Assembly: GCA_003511885.1 (NCBI GenBank)
Contig: DOIX01000275.1
Location: forward strand, 2,669 to 25,187
Direction: 5' to 3'
From: Cyanobacteria bacterium UBA11153
GTDB lineage: Bacteria > Cyanobacteriota > Cyanobacteriia > Cyanobacteriales > Coleofasciculaceae
DNA length: 22,519 nt
Part shown: piece after piece, positions 7,952 to 15,611 of the stretch
Position numbering within the stretch: the stretch's first letter is position 1
Layout: each line of letters starts with the position of its first letter
Notes under the pieces: generated by a model
Seen by the model: the letters and a program-made list of their open reading frames with translations, nothing else
What the model was told of the DNA's origin: nothing
The model's database searches: none
Position numbers and translations under genes: made by a program

Positions 7952-8539
7952 ATGATAGTCGCAACTAAAAAATTAACCTTTGAGGAATATCTCAACTACT
8001 CAGACGAAACTGATACCCGCTATGAATTAGTAAATGGAGAGTTAATACCCATGAGTCTTGGTACTGGCAAACATGGAGGAATTATCCGATTTTTAGAACG
8101 AAAATTTGAAGCGATAATTAATGAATTGGGACATCCTTGGATTCCCTTAGCTACTCTAGTTGGTATTCGTTCGCCTCGCGGGGGCAGGTGGGATACATCT
8201 CGCATTCCTGACGTAACTGTTTTGCCAATTCAACAATGGGAATCTCTGGCTAATCGAGAAGCAATAATTGAATGTAATGAACCATCTCCCATCCTGGTAG
8301 TAGAAGTAGTCAGCGAGTCAACTAAAACTACAGACTATCGTAGCAAACGCTCTGAATATGCTGTACTGAATATTCAGGAATATTGGATTGTCGATCCTTT
8401 GTCGGCATTGGTAATAGTATGTAGTCTGGCTGATGGTTTTTATGATTGGGAAGAATTTAGAGGAGAAAATCCTATCATCTCTAATATATTCCCTGAGTTA
8501 AACTTAACAGCTAACCAAATTTTGTTAATGGAGACTTAA
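7952..8539 (+). CDS. Uma2 family putative endonuclease (DUF820)
   Basis: This 195-residue protein has the PD-(D/E)xK nuclease-like fold assigned to Uma2. The N-terminal block FEEYLNYSDETDTRYELVNGEL includes E30. The predicted metal-binding positions are P86-D87 (RIPDVTVL) and E118 (PILVVEVVS), with a basic residue at K132 in DYRSKRSEY. The YWIVDPL strand closes the core. All expected catalytic positions are present, so it may be active, but no cellular role of Uma2 proteins is settled. The start is ATG 7952, with AAAAGGAG about 8 bases upstream. It is divergent from the solute-binding protein gene. A TTTGCGC-type repeat starts 11 bases after the stop. Confidence 0.9.
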   Translation: MIVATKKLTFEEYLNYSDETDTRYELVNGELIPMSLGTGKHGGIIRFLERKFEAIINELGHPWIPLATLVGIRSPRGGRWDTSRIPDVTVLPIQQWESLANREAIIECNEPSPILVVEVVSESTKTTDYRSKRSEYAVLNIQEYWIVDPLSALVIVCSLADGFYDWEEFRGENPIISNIFPELNLTANQILLMET

Positions 8540-8549
8540 AATTCTTATC

Positions 8550-8594
8550 TTTGCGCTCTTTGCGCATTCCTTTGCGCCCTTTGCGTTAAAAAAA
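8550..8594 (+). repeat. Dispersed TTTGCGC/CTTTGCG repeat downstream of Uma2
   Basis: CTTTGCGCTCTTTGCGC followed by CCTTTGCGCCCTTTGCG and TTAAAAAAA starts 11 bases after the Uma2 stop. The reversed, nearly identical short form occurs at 12071-12095, directly downstream of the other complete Uma2 gene, and looser relatives occur at 11429-11470 and 15541-15580. Confidence 0.7.
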
Positions 8595-8677
8595 CTATAT
8601 TTCATGGCATCAATAACCAACCAGTAGCCTCCGATGCGATCGGATATTCAAATAAAACTATACAGTTCGTAATAAAA

Positions 8678-8719
8678 GTAAATACTTATTCAAAAAAACG
8701 ACAACTTCCCATCTAAAAT
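8678..8719 (+). promoter_or_regulatory. Candidate NtcA-activated promoter for nirBD
   Basis: GTA (8678-8680), 8 bases, TTC (8689-8691), then exactly 22 bases to TAAAAT (8714-8719). NtcA-activated cyanobacterial promoters have GTA-N8-TAC, about 22 bases, then TAN3T. Only one of the six box bases deviates (TTC for TAC), and both spacings fit. The position, 98 bases before the nirB start, and the nitrogen-assimilation role of the downstream genes agree with NtcA control. This is not proof: the site is imperfect. Confidence 0.45.
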
Positions 8720-8741
8720 GCGCGATCGGAATGAGAAAATT

Positions 8742-8759
8742 GCATTACCTACATAATGC
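8742..8759. promoter_or_regulatory. Operator-like palindrome between the putative -10 and nirB
   Basis: GCATTA and TAATGC are separated by six bases (CCTACA). It lies about 22 bases after the candidate -10, so it would fall in the early 5' untranslated region of nirB. It could be a regulator site or chance; no known operator was recognised. Confidence 0.25.
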
Positions 8760-8817
8760 TATTGGAATTTTCGCCAGAATTTTCTAGGATAACCCCTAGT
8801 TCAGTTGGGGAAAAGAC

Positions 8818-11355
8818 ATGGCAGGAAAAAAGAACCTAGTGGTAATCGGGAATGGTATGGTGGGTCATAAGTTCCTAGAGCTAATGGTTAGTAAAGGGGG
8901 AACGAAGGACTGGAATTTAATTACTTTCTGTGAAGAAACCCGTGTTGCTTACGATCGCGTAAATCTCAGTGGCTATTTTTCCGGTAAGACTGCTGCTGAT
9001 TTATCCCTGGTTGAACCTGGATTTTATCACGAAAATGGGATTAAGATTTACATCGGCGATAAGGCGGTTGCGATTAATCGGGAAAATCAAACCATCTCTT
9101 CAGCTAATGGTGTGGTTATTCCTTACGATAAGGTAATTTTGGCAACTGGCTCGTATCCTTTTGTACCGCCGATTAAGGGTAATGATGCTCCGGGTACTTT
9201 TGTATATCGGACTATTGACGATTTAGAAAAGATTGCGGCTTATGGTAAGAAATCTCAAGTAGGGGTGGTGGTTGGTGGTGGTTTACTAGGATTGGAATGC
9301 GCTAATGCTTTGAAAAATATGGGATTAGAAACCCATGTGGTGGAATTTGCACCCCGATTAATGCCTGTCCAAATTGATGAAGTGGGTGGTAATATTCTCC
9401 GAGATAAGATTGAAGCTTTAGGGGTAAAGGTTCATACTAGTAAGTCTACGATAGAAATTGTCAGCGAAAACGGTAAAATCGTGAAGATGCTATTTGCTGA
9501 CGGTTCGGAATTAGCCACAGATACGATTGTTTTTTCGGCAGGTATTCGTCCTCGCGATGAGCTAGCGAGAACATCTGGATTAGTAGTGGGAGAAAGGGGC
9601 GGTATTGTAATTGACGATAATTGTCAAACTTCCGATCCTAACATATATGCGATTGGCGAATGTGCCCTCTATCAAAACCGGATTTATGGTCTAGTTGCTC
9701 CCGGTTATAATATGGCAAGTGTTGTCGCCGAGCGCTTCAGTAATAGTGGTGATAGTACCTTTACTGGTGCTGATATGTCCACCAAACTGAAACTTTTAGG
9801 CGTAGATGTTGCCAGTTTCGGCGATAATTTCGGTAAAACTCCCGGCGCGAAAGACATTGCGATCGCAGATTCTGTCCAAGGTATATATAAGAAGTTAGTA
9901 GTTTCGGCTGATGGTAAGTATTTGTTAGGTGGAATTTTAGTAGGCGATGCCTCAGCTTATGGCACTTTACTCCAATTCGTCCAAAATAGTATAGTCTTAC
10001 CTCCCCATCCTGAAGATTTACTATTACCACCGCGAGAAGGTAAAGCTGCGGTAGGAATGGGAGTCGATAGTTTACCCGATACCGCTCAAATTTGTTCTTG
10101 TAATAACGTCACCAAAGCACAGATTTGTGCCGCCATTCGCGATGACAAATTAACCGATGTTCCCAGTCTGAAAAAATGTACTAAAGCTGGCACAGGTTGC
10201 GGCGGTTGCGTACCCTTAGTCACAGATTTACTGAAATCTGAATTAAAGAAAGCCGGAGTGGAGGTAAAAAATCATCTTTGCGAACATTTCCCCTATTCTC
10301 GTCAGGAATTATATCATCTCTTACGGGTTAACCAAATTAAAACCTTTGACGAATTAATCGAAAAATACGGTACAGGGAAAGGATGTGAAATCTGTAAACC
10401 TGCGGTGGGTTCGATGTTAGCTTCCACCTGGAATGACTATATATTGAATAGCGCCCAAGTACCATTACAAGATACCAACGATTACTTCCTGGCAAATATT
10501 CAAAAAGACGGAACCTACTCAATCGTACCACGAGTTCCCGGTGGTGAAATTACTCCAAAACAACTAATTGTTTTGGGAGAAGTAGCCCAAGAATTCGGAC
10601 TCTATACCAAAATAACTGGCGGACAAAGAATCGATCTATTCGGCGCACGAGTCGATCAATTACCATTAATTTGGAAAAAACTCGTTGACGCAGGCTTTGA
10701 ATCAGGTCATGCCTATGGCAAAGCCCTCCGGACAGTCAAATCCTGCGTAGGTAGTACCTGGTGTCGCTTTGGAGTCCAAGATTCCACCAGTTTAGCCATC
10801 GAAGTCGAATTACGATATCGCGGATTGCGATCGCCCCACAAGCTAAAATCCGCTGTATCCGGTTGCACCCGCGAATGTGCCGAAGCCCAAAGCAAAGATT
10901 TTGGGATCATTGCAACAGAAAAAGGCTGGAATTTATATGTCTGTGGTAACGGCGGCATGAAACCCCAACACGCCGTATTATTAGCCGCAGATATAGACAA
11001 AGAAACCCTCATTAAATATATAGATCGTTTCTTAATCTTCTACATCCGTACCGCCGACAGACTTGAACGTACCGCTACCTGGTTTAATAAACTAGAAGGA
11101 GGAATCGACTATCTCAAACAAGTAATCATCGAAGATTCCCTCGGAATTTGCGCCGACTTAGAAGCACAAATGGAACACCTAGTCCAAACCTACGAATGTG
11201 AATGGAAAACCACAATCGAAGATCCTGAGAAAGTCAAACGTTTCCGTCACTTCATCAACTCAGAAAAACCAGATCCCAACCTAGTTTACATCGAAGAAAG
11301 AGGACAAAAACGCCCAGCCACAGAAGCAGAAAAAATAATGGCAATAAGTCATTAA
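8818..11355 (+). CDS. nirB: Nitrite reductase [NAD(P)H] large subunit NirB
   Basis: This 845-residue enzyme uses NAD(P)H to reduce nitrite to ammonium in the cytoplasm, with NirD as small subunit. An FAD-binding dinucleotide fold begins at VVIGNGMVG (8-16), and a second nucleotide fold starts at about VVGGGLLGLECA. A BFD-like [2Fe-2S] site has C426, C428, C461 and C464. A second Cys-containing BFD-like repeat (GKGCEICKPAVGSMLA) is followed by the ferredoxin-like half domain. The siroheme/[4Fe-4S] ligands are C643, C649, C683 and C687 (SCVGSTWCRFG, SGCTREC). The length matches enterobacterial NirB, and no key residue is missing. It is followed by nirD after 154 bases. Most cyanobacteria instead use ferredoxin-dependent NirA. 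ATG 8818 follows a GGGGAAAAGAC purine stretch. Confidence 0.95.
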   Translation: MAGKKNLVVIGNGMVGHKFLELMVSKGGTKDWNLITFCEETRVAYDRVNLSGYFSGKTAADLSLVEPGFYHENGIKIYIGDKAVAINRENQTISSANGVVIPYDKVILATGSYPFVPPIKGNDAPGTFVYRTIDDLEKIAAYGKKSQVGVVVGGGLLGLECANALKNMGLETHVVEFAPRLMPVQIDEVGGNILRDKIEALGVKVHTSKSTIEIVSENGKIVKMLFADGSELATDTIVFSAGIRPRDELARTSGLVVGERGGIVIDDNCQTSDPNIYAIGECALYQNRIYGLVAPGYNMASVVAERFSNSGDSTFTGADMSTKLKLLGVDVASFGDNFGKTPGAKDIAIADSVQGIYKKLVVSADGKYLLGGILVGDASAYGTLLQFVQNSIVLPPHPEDLLLPPREGKAAVGMGVDSLPDTAQICSCNNVTKAQICAAIRDDKLTDVPSLKKCTKAGTGCGGCVPLVTDLLKSELKKAGVEVKNHLCEHFPYSRQELYHLLRVNQIKTFDELIEKYGTGKGCEICKPAVGSMLASTWNDYILNSAQVPLQDTNDYFLANIQKDGTYSIVPRVPGGEITPKQLIVLGEVAQEFGLYTKITGGQRIDLFGARVDQLPLIWKKLVDAGFESGHAYGKALRTVKSCVGSTWCRFGVQDSTSLAIEVELRYRGLRSPHKLKSAVSGCTRECAEAQSKDFGIIATEKGWNLYVCGNGGMKPQHAVLLAADIDKETLIKYIDRFLIFYIRTADRLERTATWFNKLEGGIDYLKQVIIEDSLGICADLEAQMEHLVQTYECEWKTTIEDPEKVKRFRHFINSEKPDPNLVYIEERGQKRPATEAEKIMAISH

Positions 11356-11428
11356 AAATAGGGAGTGGGGAGGAGCTAATTGCTAATTACTAACGGTTAA
11401 CATCCATTGCCCTCCCTCCCTCAAAAAA

Positions 11429-11470
11429 CCTCTGCGTACCTCTGGGAAACCTCCGCGCACCTCTGCGTAA
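11429..11470 (+). repeat. CCTCTGCG-type dispersed repeat between nirB and nirD
   Basis: CCTCTGCGTA, CCTCTGGGAAA, CCTCCGCGCA and CCTCTGCGTAAAA recur in tandem, followed by a run of ten A. It resembles the TTTGCGC repeat family after the Uma2 genes. Lying within the presumed nirBD transcript, it could lower or uncouple nirD expression. Just before it, at about 11375-11392, is a GCTAATT-type heptamer run. Confidence 0.55.
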
Positions 11471-11509
11471 AAAAAAAACCAACCATCACCAACAAAATAG
11501 GAAAAAAAA

Positions 11510-11881
11510 ATGGTTCAAGCATTACCAATTCGCGAAAGCATCCTCCAATGGGTTGATATCTGTGCCTTATCAGATATAGTCCCCAATACAGGAGTATGTG
11601 CCCTAGTCCAAAACCAACAAATAGCCATTTTCCGCGTCGGAAGTGGCACAGATGTCTATGCCCTAAGTAACTACGATCCTTACAGTAAAGCATTTGTGCT
11701 ATCACGGGGCATAATTGGCGATCGCAAAGGTATCATTAAGGTAGCTTCTCCGATTTACAAGCAGAATTTTAACTTAGTGACAGGGGAATGTCTTGATGAT
11801 GCTAATGTGAAAATTCCTACTTTTCCAGTGCGAATAGTTGATGGGCGGGTGGAGATAGGAATTATCACAGTTGACAATTGA
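11510..11881 (+). CDS. nirD: Nitrite reductase [NAD(P)H] small subunit NirD
   Basis: This 123-residue Rieske-fold protein is the small subunit of the NAD(P)H nitrite reductase. Family blocks are clear: NQQIAIFRV, VYALSNYDPYSKAFVLSRGIIGD and ASPIYKQNFNLVTGECLDD. As in other NirD proteins, the Cys/His ligands of a true Rieske cluster are absent, so it carries no iron-sulfur centre and serves as a structural or stabilising partner of NirB. The start is ATG 11510, with AGGAAAAAAAA upstream. The last codons and the stop are formed by a TTGACAA heptamer repeat (11871-11891), so the C-terminal residues VDN come from repeat DNA. It is co-directional with nirB, very likely co-transcribed, and ends before a hairpin with a T-run. 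Confidence 0.92.
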   Translation: MVQALPIRESILQWVDICALSDIVPNTGVCALVQNQQIAIFRVGSGTDVYALSNYDPYSKAFVLSRGIIGDRKGIIKVASPIYKQNFNLVTGECLDDANVKIPTFPVRIVDGRVEIGIITVDN

Positions 11882-11926
11882 CAATTGACAGTTATCGCAG
11901 TTGACTGTTAAAAATTGTCAATTGTC
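11871..11926. repeat. TTGACAA heptamer repeat forming a 14-bp-arm hairpin over the nirD stop
   Basis: TTGACAA, TTGACAA, TTGACAG lie at 11871-11891, with the complementary heptamers at 11913-11926. GACAATTGACAATT (11873-11886) pairs perfectly with 11913-11926 across 26 bases. The nirD stop codon (11879-11881) lies inside the left arm, so the mRNA would fold around its own stop. Confidence 0.8.
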
Positions 11927-12015
11927 CATTACATTCATGACATTAGTTGGCCTAATCCCGATGTGGCGGTTGCGATAAGAGTTAGGAAGGATAAATTTTT
12001 TCACTTACCCCATCA

Positions 12016-12045
12016 CCTGGTTTTTCTATGAAACCGGGTTTTTTT
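12016..12045 (+). terminator. Rho-independent terminator of nirBD
   Basis: CCTGGTTT (12016-12023) pairs with AAACCGGG (12031-12038), with one G-U pair and a 7-nt loop, followed directly by seven T. It is 135 bases after the nirD stop and in the correct orientation. Confidence 0.75.
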
Positions 12046-12070
12046 GTATTTATCCTAGTGAGAGGGTTTA

Positions 12071-12095
12071 TTTTTTAACGCAAAGAGCGCAAAGG
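12071..12095 (-). repeat. Dispersed CTTTGCG repeat downstream of the second Uma2 gene
   Basis: On the minus strand this reads CCTTTGCGCTCTTTGCG then TTAAAAAA, directly after the Uma2 stop. It matches the repeat at 8550-8594, which follows the first complete Uma2 gene in the same relative orientation. Confidence 0.7.
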
Positions 12096-12662
12096 TTATT
12101 TAAATAGAATTTCTACAGGACAACTAAACTCAGGTAAGAGAGGACTAGTTAGATTATCTTCTCTAAATAATGTAACCGCTAATTTTAAAATACCATTTTC
12201 CCGTCGATAAATTTCTACTTTTATCTGTTGGCGATTAAAAATCCAGTATTCTCGCACTCCTTGAATTGAGTAAAGTTTTAGTTTCACTTCCCTGTCGCGT
12301 CTTTCCTGCTCCGCACCTGGAGATAGCACTTCCACAACTAATTCTGGCGCACCTGTTAAATGTCCAGCTTCATCCAAAATCTCGGCTAAACGTTCATTAC
12401 TCGCCCAAACTACATCAGGAATTACATTATCAGCATCTGTAAAAATAATACCAGGGCTGATAGCGGTGCTGCCACGATTAGTCTGGGTTGACCATATTTC
12501 TAATTTGCTAGCTACTTTAACACAGACTTTTTGATGTTTCCAGTCAGGCGCTCTTGTCACAAACAAGTCTCCATTAATAATCTCATAATGTTTGCCATCA
12601 TTGGGTAATAACTCCAAGTCGGCAGTTGTCCAGCGTATTTTGTCTATTACTGTGGGGGACAT
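12096..12662 (-). CDS. Uma2 family putative endonuclease (DUF820), second copy
   Basis: This 188-residue Uma2 protein is clearly diverged from the one at 7952. The N-terminal block is WTTADLELLPNDGKHYEIINGDL. Predicted catalytic positions are P82-D83 (VIPDVVWAS) and E111 (APELVVEVLSPG), with a basic residue at K127 in DREVKLKLYS; all are intact. It ends in VREYWIFNRQQ and the usual PLLPEFSCPVEILF strand. It belongs to a different Uma2 subgroup from the first copy, so separate acquisition rather than recent duplication is likely. The start codon is ATG 12662. It converges on nirD, separated by a terminator and a dispersed repeat. Its function is unknown beyond the nuclease fold. Confidence 0.9.
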   Translation of the reverse strand: MSPTVIDKIRWTTADLELLPNDGKHYEIINGDLFVTRAPDWKHQKVCVKVASKLEIWSTQTNRGSTAISPGIIFTDADNVIPDVVWASNERLAEILDEAGHLTGAPELVVEVLSPGAEQERRDREVKLKLYSIQGVREYWIFNRQQIKVEIYRRENGILKLAVTLFREDNLTSPLLPEFSCPVEILFK

Positions 12663-12716
12663 AGGTCAAATCTAGATCGATTATCTTTGTAGTTTTTGAG
12701 TTTAGATACCTGGAAT

Positions 12717-12828
12717 TGACACTCCCCGGTTTAAAGACACGGGGTTTTCAACCTGCTTTCTGATAAACCAAGCATTCTTACCTTCATGATAGCAGGATCG
12801 AGTTAAACCTCCTCTGGCATAGTCTTGA
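12717..12828. mobile_element. Possible solo end of an IS200/IS605 (TnpB-type) element
   Basis: GACACTCCCCGG...CACGGGGTTTTC contains a short GC hairpin (CCCCG 12725-12729 with CGGGG 12741-12745). It is followed by about 80 bases containing ACCTCCTCTGGCATAGTCTTGATTAA-like sequence that reaches the surE stop. Short CTCCCCG...CGGGG hairpins of this sort mark ends of TnpB-carrying elements in cyanobacteria. No tnpA or tnpB reading frame is present, so at most this is a remnant. The assignment is from memory of such ends and is weak. Confidence 0.3.
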
Positions 12829-13539
12829 TTAAACTTTGAGCTGAGTAACGGCAATATTGCCTGAAAAACAAACATCTATATCGGTGCCGGGTTTGCGATC
12901 GCGTTTTCCATACTCTCCGATATAGTAATATTCATCACCTTCCACTCGATATTTAACAGGGAGGGGTTGAGTACTTGGTTGACAAAAGATAATATCTGGA
13001 GTGGAGGAAGCTGCTTCGAGATGAGGCAGATTGACATTCCAAAAGCTGCCGGGCGGTAGGGGACGATTGAATAAGTCTGCTAATACCATTGTTGTCCATT
13101 GACTGGCGATATCCCAATCAATGGTAAGGGGACGTTTAATCCAGTGGGAAATGGCAATACCGGGAATGCCCTGCATCGCAGCTTCTCGCACAGCAGCGAC
13201 AGTGCCGGAAAGATAGACATCAACTCCTAAGTTTCCTCCTGCGTTGATGCCAGATAGTACCCAGTTGACATCGGGATGTAGATATGTTACTCCTATCCGC
13301 ATACAATCAGCAGGAGTTCCAGCGACTGCATATTCAAAATCGGAACGGCGTTGCACAGAAATAGGACGATGAGTGGTAACTTGATGACCGCAACCAGATT
13401 GGTGATCTTGAGGTGCTACAATCGCACAATCTGCGCTCTCGCTGCGGGGGAATAGCGCAGATTTTCCGTTTACGGCTTTTGCTAAAGCACGGATACCTGG
13501 CGCATCTATCCCGTCGTCGTTAGTGAGGATTAATTTCAT
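12829..13539 (-). CDS. surE: 5'/3'-nucleotidase SurE
   Basis: This 236-residue SurE-family phosphatase removes phosphate from nucleoside 5'- and 3'-monophosphates. The metal-binding residues are visible: D8 and D9 in LTNDDGIDAPG, S48 in DHQSGCGH and N99 in LSGINAGGNLG. The GTPADCMR and SGTVAAVREAA blocks are intact and the C-terminus VCFSGNIAVTQLKV looks complete. Residues about 27-37 (SALFPRSESAD), between KAVNGK and CAIVAPQ, are not expected in the family; they are encoded by a 36-bp palindromic insert (13428-13463). They lie before the strand carrying the active-site loop, in a surface loop, so activity may survive. It starts at ATG 13539 and is transcribed alone. Confidence 0.92.
   Translation of the reverse strand: MKLILTNDDGIDAPGIRALAKAVNGKSALFPRSESADCAIVAPQDHQSGCGHQVTTHRPISVQRRSDFEYAVAGTPADCMRIGVTYLHPDVNWVLSGINAGGNLGVDVYLSGTVAAVREAAMQGIPGIAISHWIKRPLTIDWDIASQWTTMVLADLFNRPLPPGSFWNVNLPHLEAASSTPDIIFCQPSTQPLPVKYRVEGDEYYYIGEYGKRDRKPGTDIDVCFSGNIAVTQLKV
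13428..13463. repeat. 36-bp palindromic insert inside surE
   Basis: AATCTGCGCT (13428-13437) and AGCGCAGATT (13454-13463) are perfect inverted repeats with a 16-nt centre. The element is a multiple of three bases and reads through in frame, adding about 11 residues where SurE relatives, as I recall them, go directly from the GK to the I/VVAP strand. Confidence 0.6.
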
Positions 13540-13746
13540 TAATTTTCAGTCAAAGAAAAAATAGCCTGAAAAAGGGCAAGTCAATTAATTATCTACTGAA
13601 TCTGGATTATATCGCAAAAGTCAAAAGGTAAATCCTGGCTGTGAATTAGTTTTGGCGTTTGAGGAGTTCCCAACTGCCGAATGCGAATGCTCTAGCAGCG
13701 AGGAATCCCTGCACTCAAAACTCATGCCTCCTATCTCCACGCTATC

Positions 13747-15195
13747 TTAACTCATTGCTGGCAAATCTCTCAAGAAATAAAAACGATCGCTTTGCCAATC
13801 TTTTCCTTTAATTCTTCCTAGGTAACCTGTTAATGGTGAAGATAGTTCAATCAAGATTTCATGAAATTCCTCAATAGTTAATAATTCGGGAAAATTAGAT
13901 GTTATATATACTCTGTGTAAGGCATCAACAGCAATATCTTTTAATCCAGCATTATGGAGGTGATGTTTGACTAGTTGGACGATTAGCGATCGCAATTCCA
14001 GTATGTGACGAATGTCTGCTAGATACTGCTGAATCGTTTCATCTGCGGATCCCCAGACATTTTGCCAGGAGTTTTGTAGCTTAATCAAATCGATTGAGCC
14101 TTTGTGATAGGCTTGTAGCTCTACGAGACGTTGCAGGGTTTCTGGATGAATGACATTCATTTGAGATAGCTTGGCTTCTAGAATCTCATCAGGTGTGAGT
14201 TTACTGGGTGTAACTATTAGTTTGACACAAGGTTTATCCTCTTTGGCAATAATTTTGTTAACTCCCTCAATTACCTCTTCTACGGTTGGTGTTACTCCGT
14301 TTATCTTCCATATAGGTGGAGAGGTGACAACTAGTGGATAGGGCGCATCGAAATAGAGGTTAATGCCTTCTTCCGTTATTTCTGTTTCCTCTCCTTGATT
14401 AGTTGGAGAATTAGTAAAGCCTAGCTTGCGGAAGCTTTTTTCGAGTAATAATTGGAAATCCTTGGGATCTGGTGAATTAGCAACTTGGGCAATTTTTTCA
14501 ATCCAGAGCAAATCAGAATCTATAGATTTAAGGGGACGAGCGCTAAAACCAATCAGGAAATTGGCGATTTCTTGTTGTATTTCTTTGGCGGCAAAGTTGC
14601 GATCCGAGAGAGATGCGATTGCGCTTTGCAATGCTTTTAATTCTGGATAGGGCGATGACTGTCTCTGCTGCATTTGGAGACAGCGTTGTTTAAAGAATAA
14701 ATTGCCAAATACAGGTGTTTCTTCGGTAATAGTTAGGGTTTCTGGAAGAGGGATAAAGCGCGGATGGGGATGGACGGGTATTTCTAATGGTTGAGGGAGT
14801 CGATATACGCGGAGGTAAGCGAGAAAAATATGTCCGCGTTGGGCAAGAGTTTTCAGTAATGCTTCTTTAGTCCATACTGTTAGCTGAGATAGGAGGTTAA
14901 GATAGTCTGGTCGATCGATAACTTGGCAATGTTCGCACCTTGCCCATGCTTTAATTAACACAGTATCATCCTCGATTTCTTCCAGGGTATGTCTAGCCGT
15001 ATTGAGGAAATTAGAGCGATAATATTGTTCTGTGGGTAAGGCGTTAATTGAGGTATCTGTGGGATAAAGGGCAAATTGCCGTCCCGGATTCATAAAAATT
15101 CTCGGCATTACCACAATGCTGTGCCCTTGAAGTAATGCTTCAATGTCAGGGGCAGGTAGGGGGAATGCAGTATTAATAATAACTAATGTACTCAT
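13747..15195 (-). CDS. DUF1802 family protein with degenerate nuclease domain
   Basis: This 482-residue protein is the close paralogue of the next gene upstream (15612-17054). Residues 11-150 form the DUF1802 domain (PAPDIEALLQG, NPGRQFALYP, LSQLTVWT, FLAYLRVYRLP), with a CxxC pair at 87-90. The middle (about 245-300) aligns with the paralogue's Mrr-type nuclease core, but every catalytic position is replaced: E257 becomes Q248, D283 becomes N279, E295 becomes T291 and K297 becomes P293. The C-terminal 80 residues (ELSSPLTGYLGR, DWQSDRFYFLRDL) are strongly conserved between the two. The frame is intact, so this looks like a maintained pseudoenzyme rather than a decaying gene. It may bind DNA or modulate its partner; the function is unknown. 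Confidence 0.75.
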   Translation of the reverse strand: MSTLVIINTAFPLPAPDIEALLQGHSIVVMPRIFMNPGRQFALYPTDTSINALPTEQYYRSNFLNTARHTLEEIEDDTVLIKAWARCEHCQVIDRPDYLNLLSQLTVWTKEALLKTLAQRGHIFLAYLRVYRLPQPLEIPVHPHPRFIPLPETLTITEETPVFGNLFFKQRCLQMQQRQSSPYPELKALQSAIASLSDRNFAAKEIQQEIANFLIGFSARPLKSIDSDLLWIEKIAQVANSPDPKDFQLLLEKSFRKLGFTNSPTNQGEETEITEEGINLYFDAPYPLVVTSPPIWKINGVTPTVEEVIEGVNKIIAKEDKPCVKLIVTPSKLTPDEILEAKLSQMNVIHPETLQRLVELQAYHKGSIDLIKLQNSWQNVWGSADETIQQYLADIRHILELRSLIVQLVKHHLHNAGLKDIAVDALHRVYITSNFPELLTIEEFHEILIELSSPLTGYLGRIKGKDWQSDRFYFLRDLPAMS

Positions 15196-15292
15196 AATCG
15201 ATCTGCTCTACTTTTTTTAGTGTATCGCTACTGATTTTAACCTCTGGATTTGGGGAATTTGCCAAACCTCTATTATCCTTTAATATTGTTGA

Positions 15293-15319
15293 GGTTAGGG
15301 GCTAGGGGTTAGGGGTTAT
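15293..15319. repeat. Heptameric tandem repeat (GGTTAGG-type)
   Basis: The units GGTTAGG, GGCTAGG, GGTTAGG and a partial GGTTATA are consecutive. This is the same class of cyanobacterial short heptamer repeat as at 1764-1798 and 22474-22499. Confidence 0.75.
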
Positions 15320-15349
15320 ACTAATTGTTCTTTTCAATGACACATTTGT

Positions 15350-15382
15350 CACCCCCCCCAACTCCCCTTATTAAGGGGGGAG
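15350..15382. repeat. C-tract palindrome, copy 1 (CCCCTTA-T-TAAGGGG)
   Basis: A CACCCCCCC-type tract leads into CCCCTTA (15364-15370), one base, and TAAGGGG (15372-15378), then GGAGC. The same layout recurs at 20999-21031 with longer arms, so this is a dispersed repeat family. Confidence 0.7.
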
Positions 15383-15611
15383 CAAGAGAGAATATGTTTG
15401 AAACATAAACCCAATGGGTATTAGGGCTTAGGGCGTGTCTGGAAAGGATGAGATCCTCCCCAGCCCCCTTTTTGAGAATTTATGGTTTTTTATTAGTCAA
15501 ATCGCGGCTATGAGTTGAATGAAAGATGGTCTTTTTTTTAAGGCAAAGGTAGCGCTTCGCTACACTTCGTCAACGCAAAGGATTGAAGATAATTAGATCA
15601 AATTAAAAAAA

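Larger units (their letters stand above)
15196..15611. other. Repeat-filled gap between the DUF1802 paralogues
   Basis: No coding frame is supported. It holds a GGTTAGG/GGCTAGG heptamer run (15293-15319), a C-rich palindrome (15350-15382), a hairpin GTAGCG-CTT-CGCTAC (15549-15563) and an ACGCAAAGG motif related to the TTTGCG repeat family. The two paralogues are therefore probably separate transcription units despite their common direction. Confidence 0.55.

Noticed and set aside
9761..10030. Minus-strand open frame opposite nirB (also 10337-10531 and 10713-11012)
   Set aside because: These are antisense to a gene with full family conservation; the translated sequences have no domain-like pattern and lack ribosome-binding sites.
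13646..13713. Minus-strand tail FLAARAFAFGSWELLKRQN ending at TAA between surE and the DUF1802 gene
   Set aside because: It has no start or upstream continuation. It may be part of a dispersed cyanobacterial repeat, but only one copy is present here, so no feature was called.
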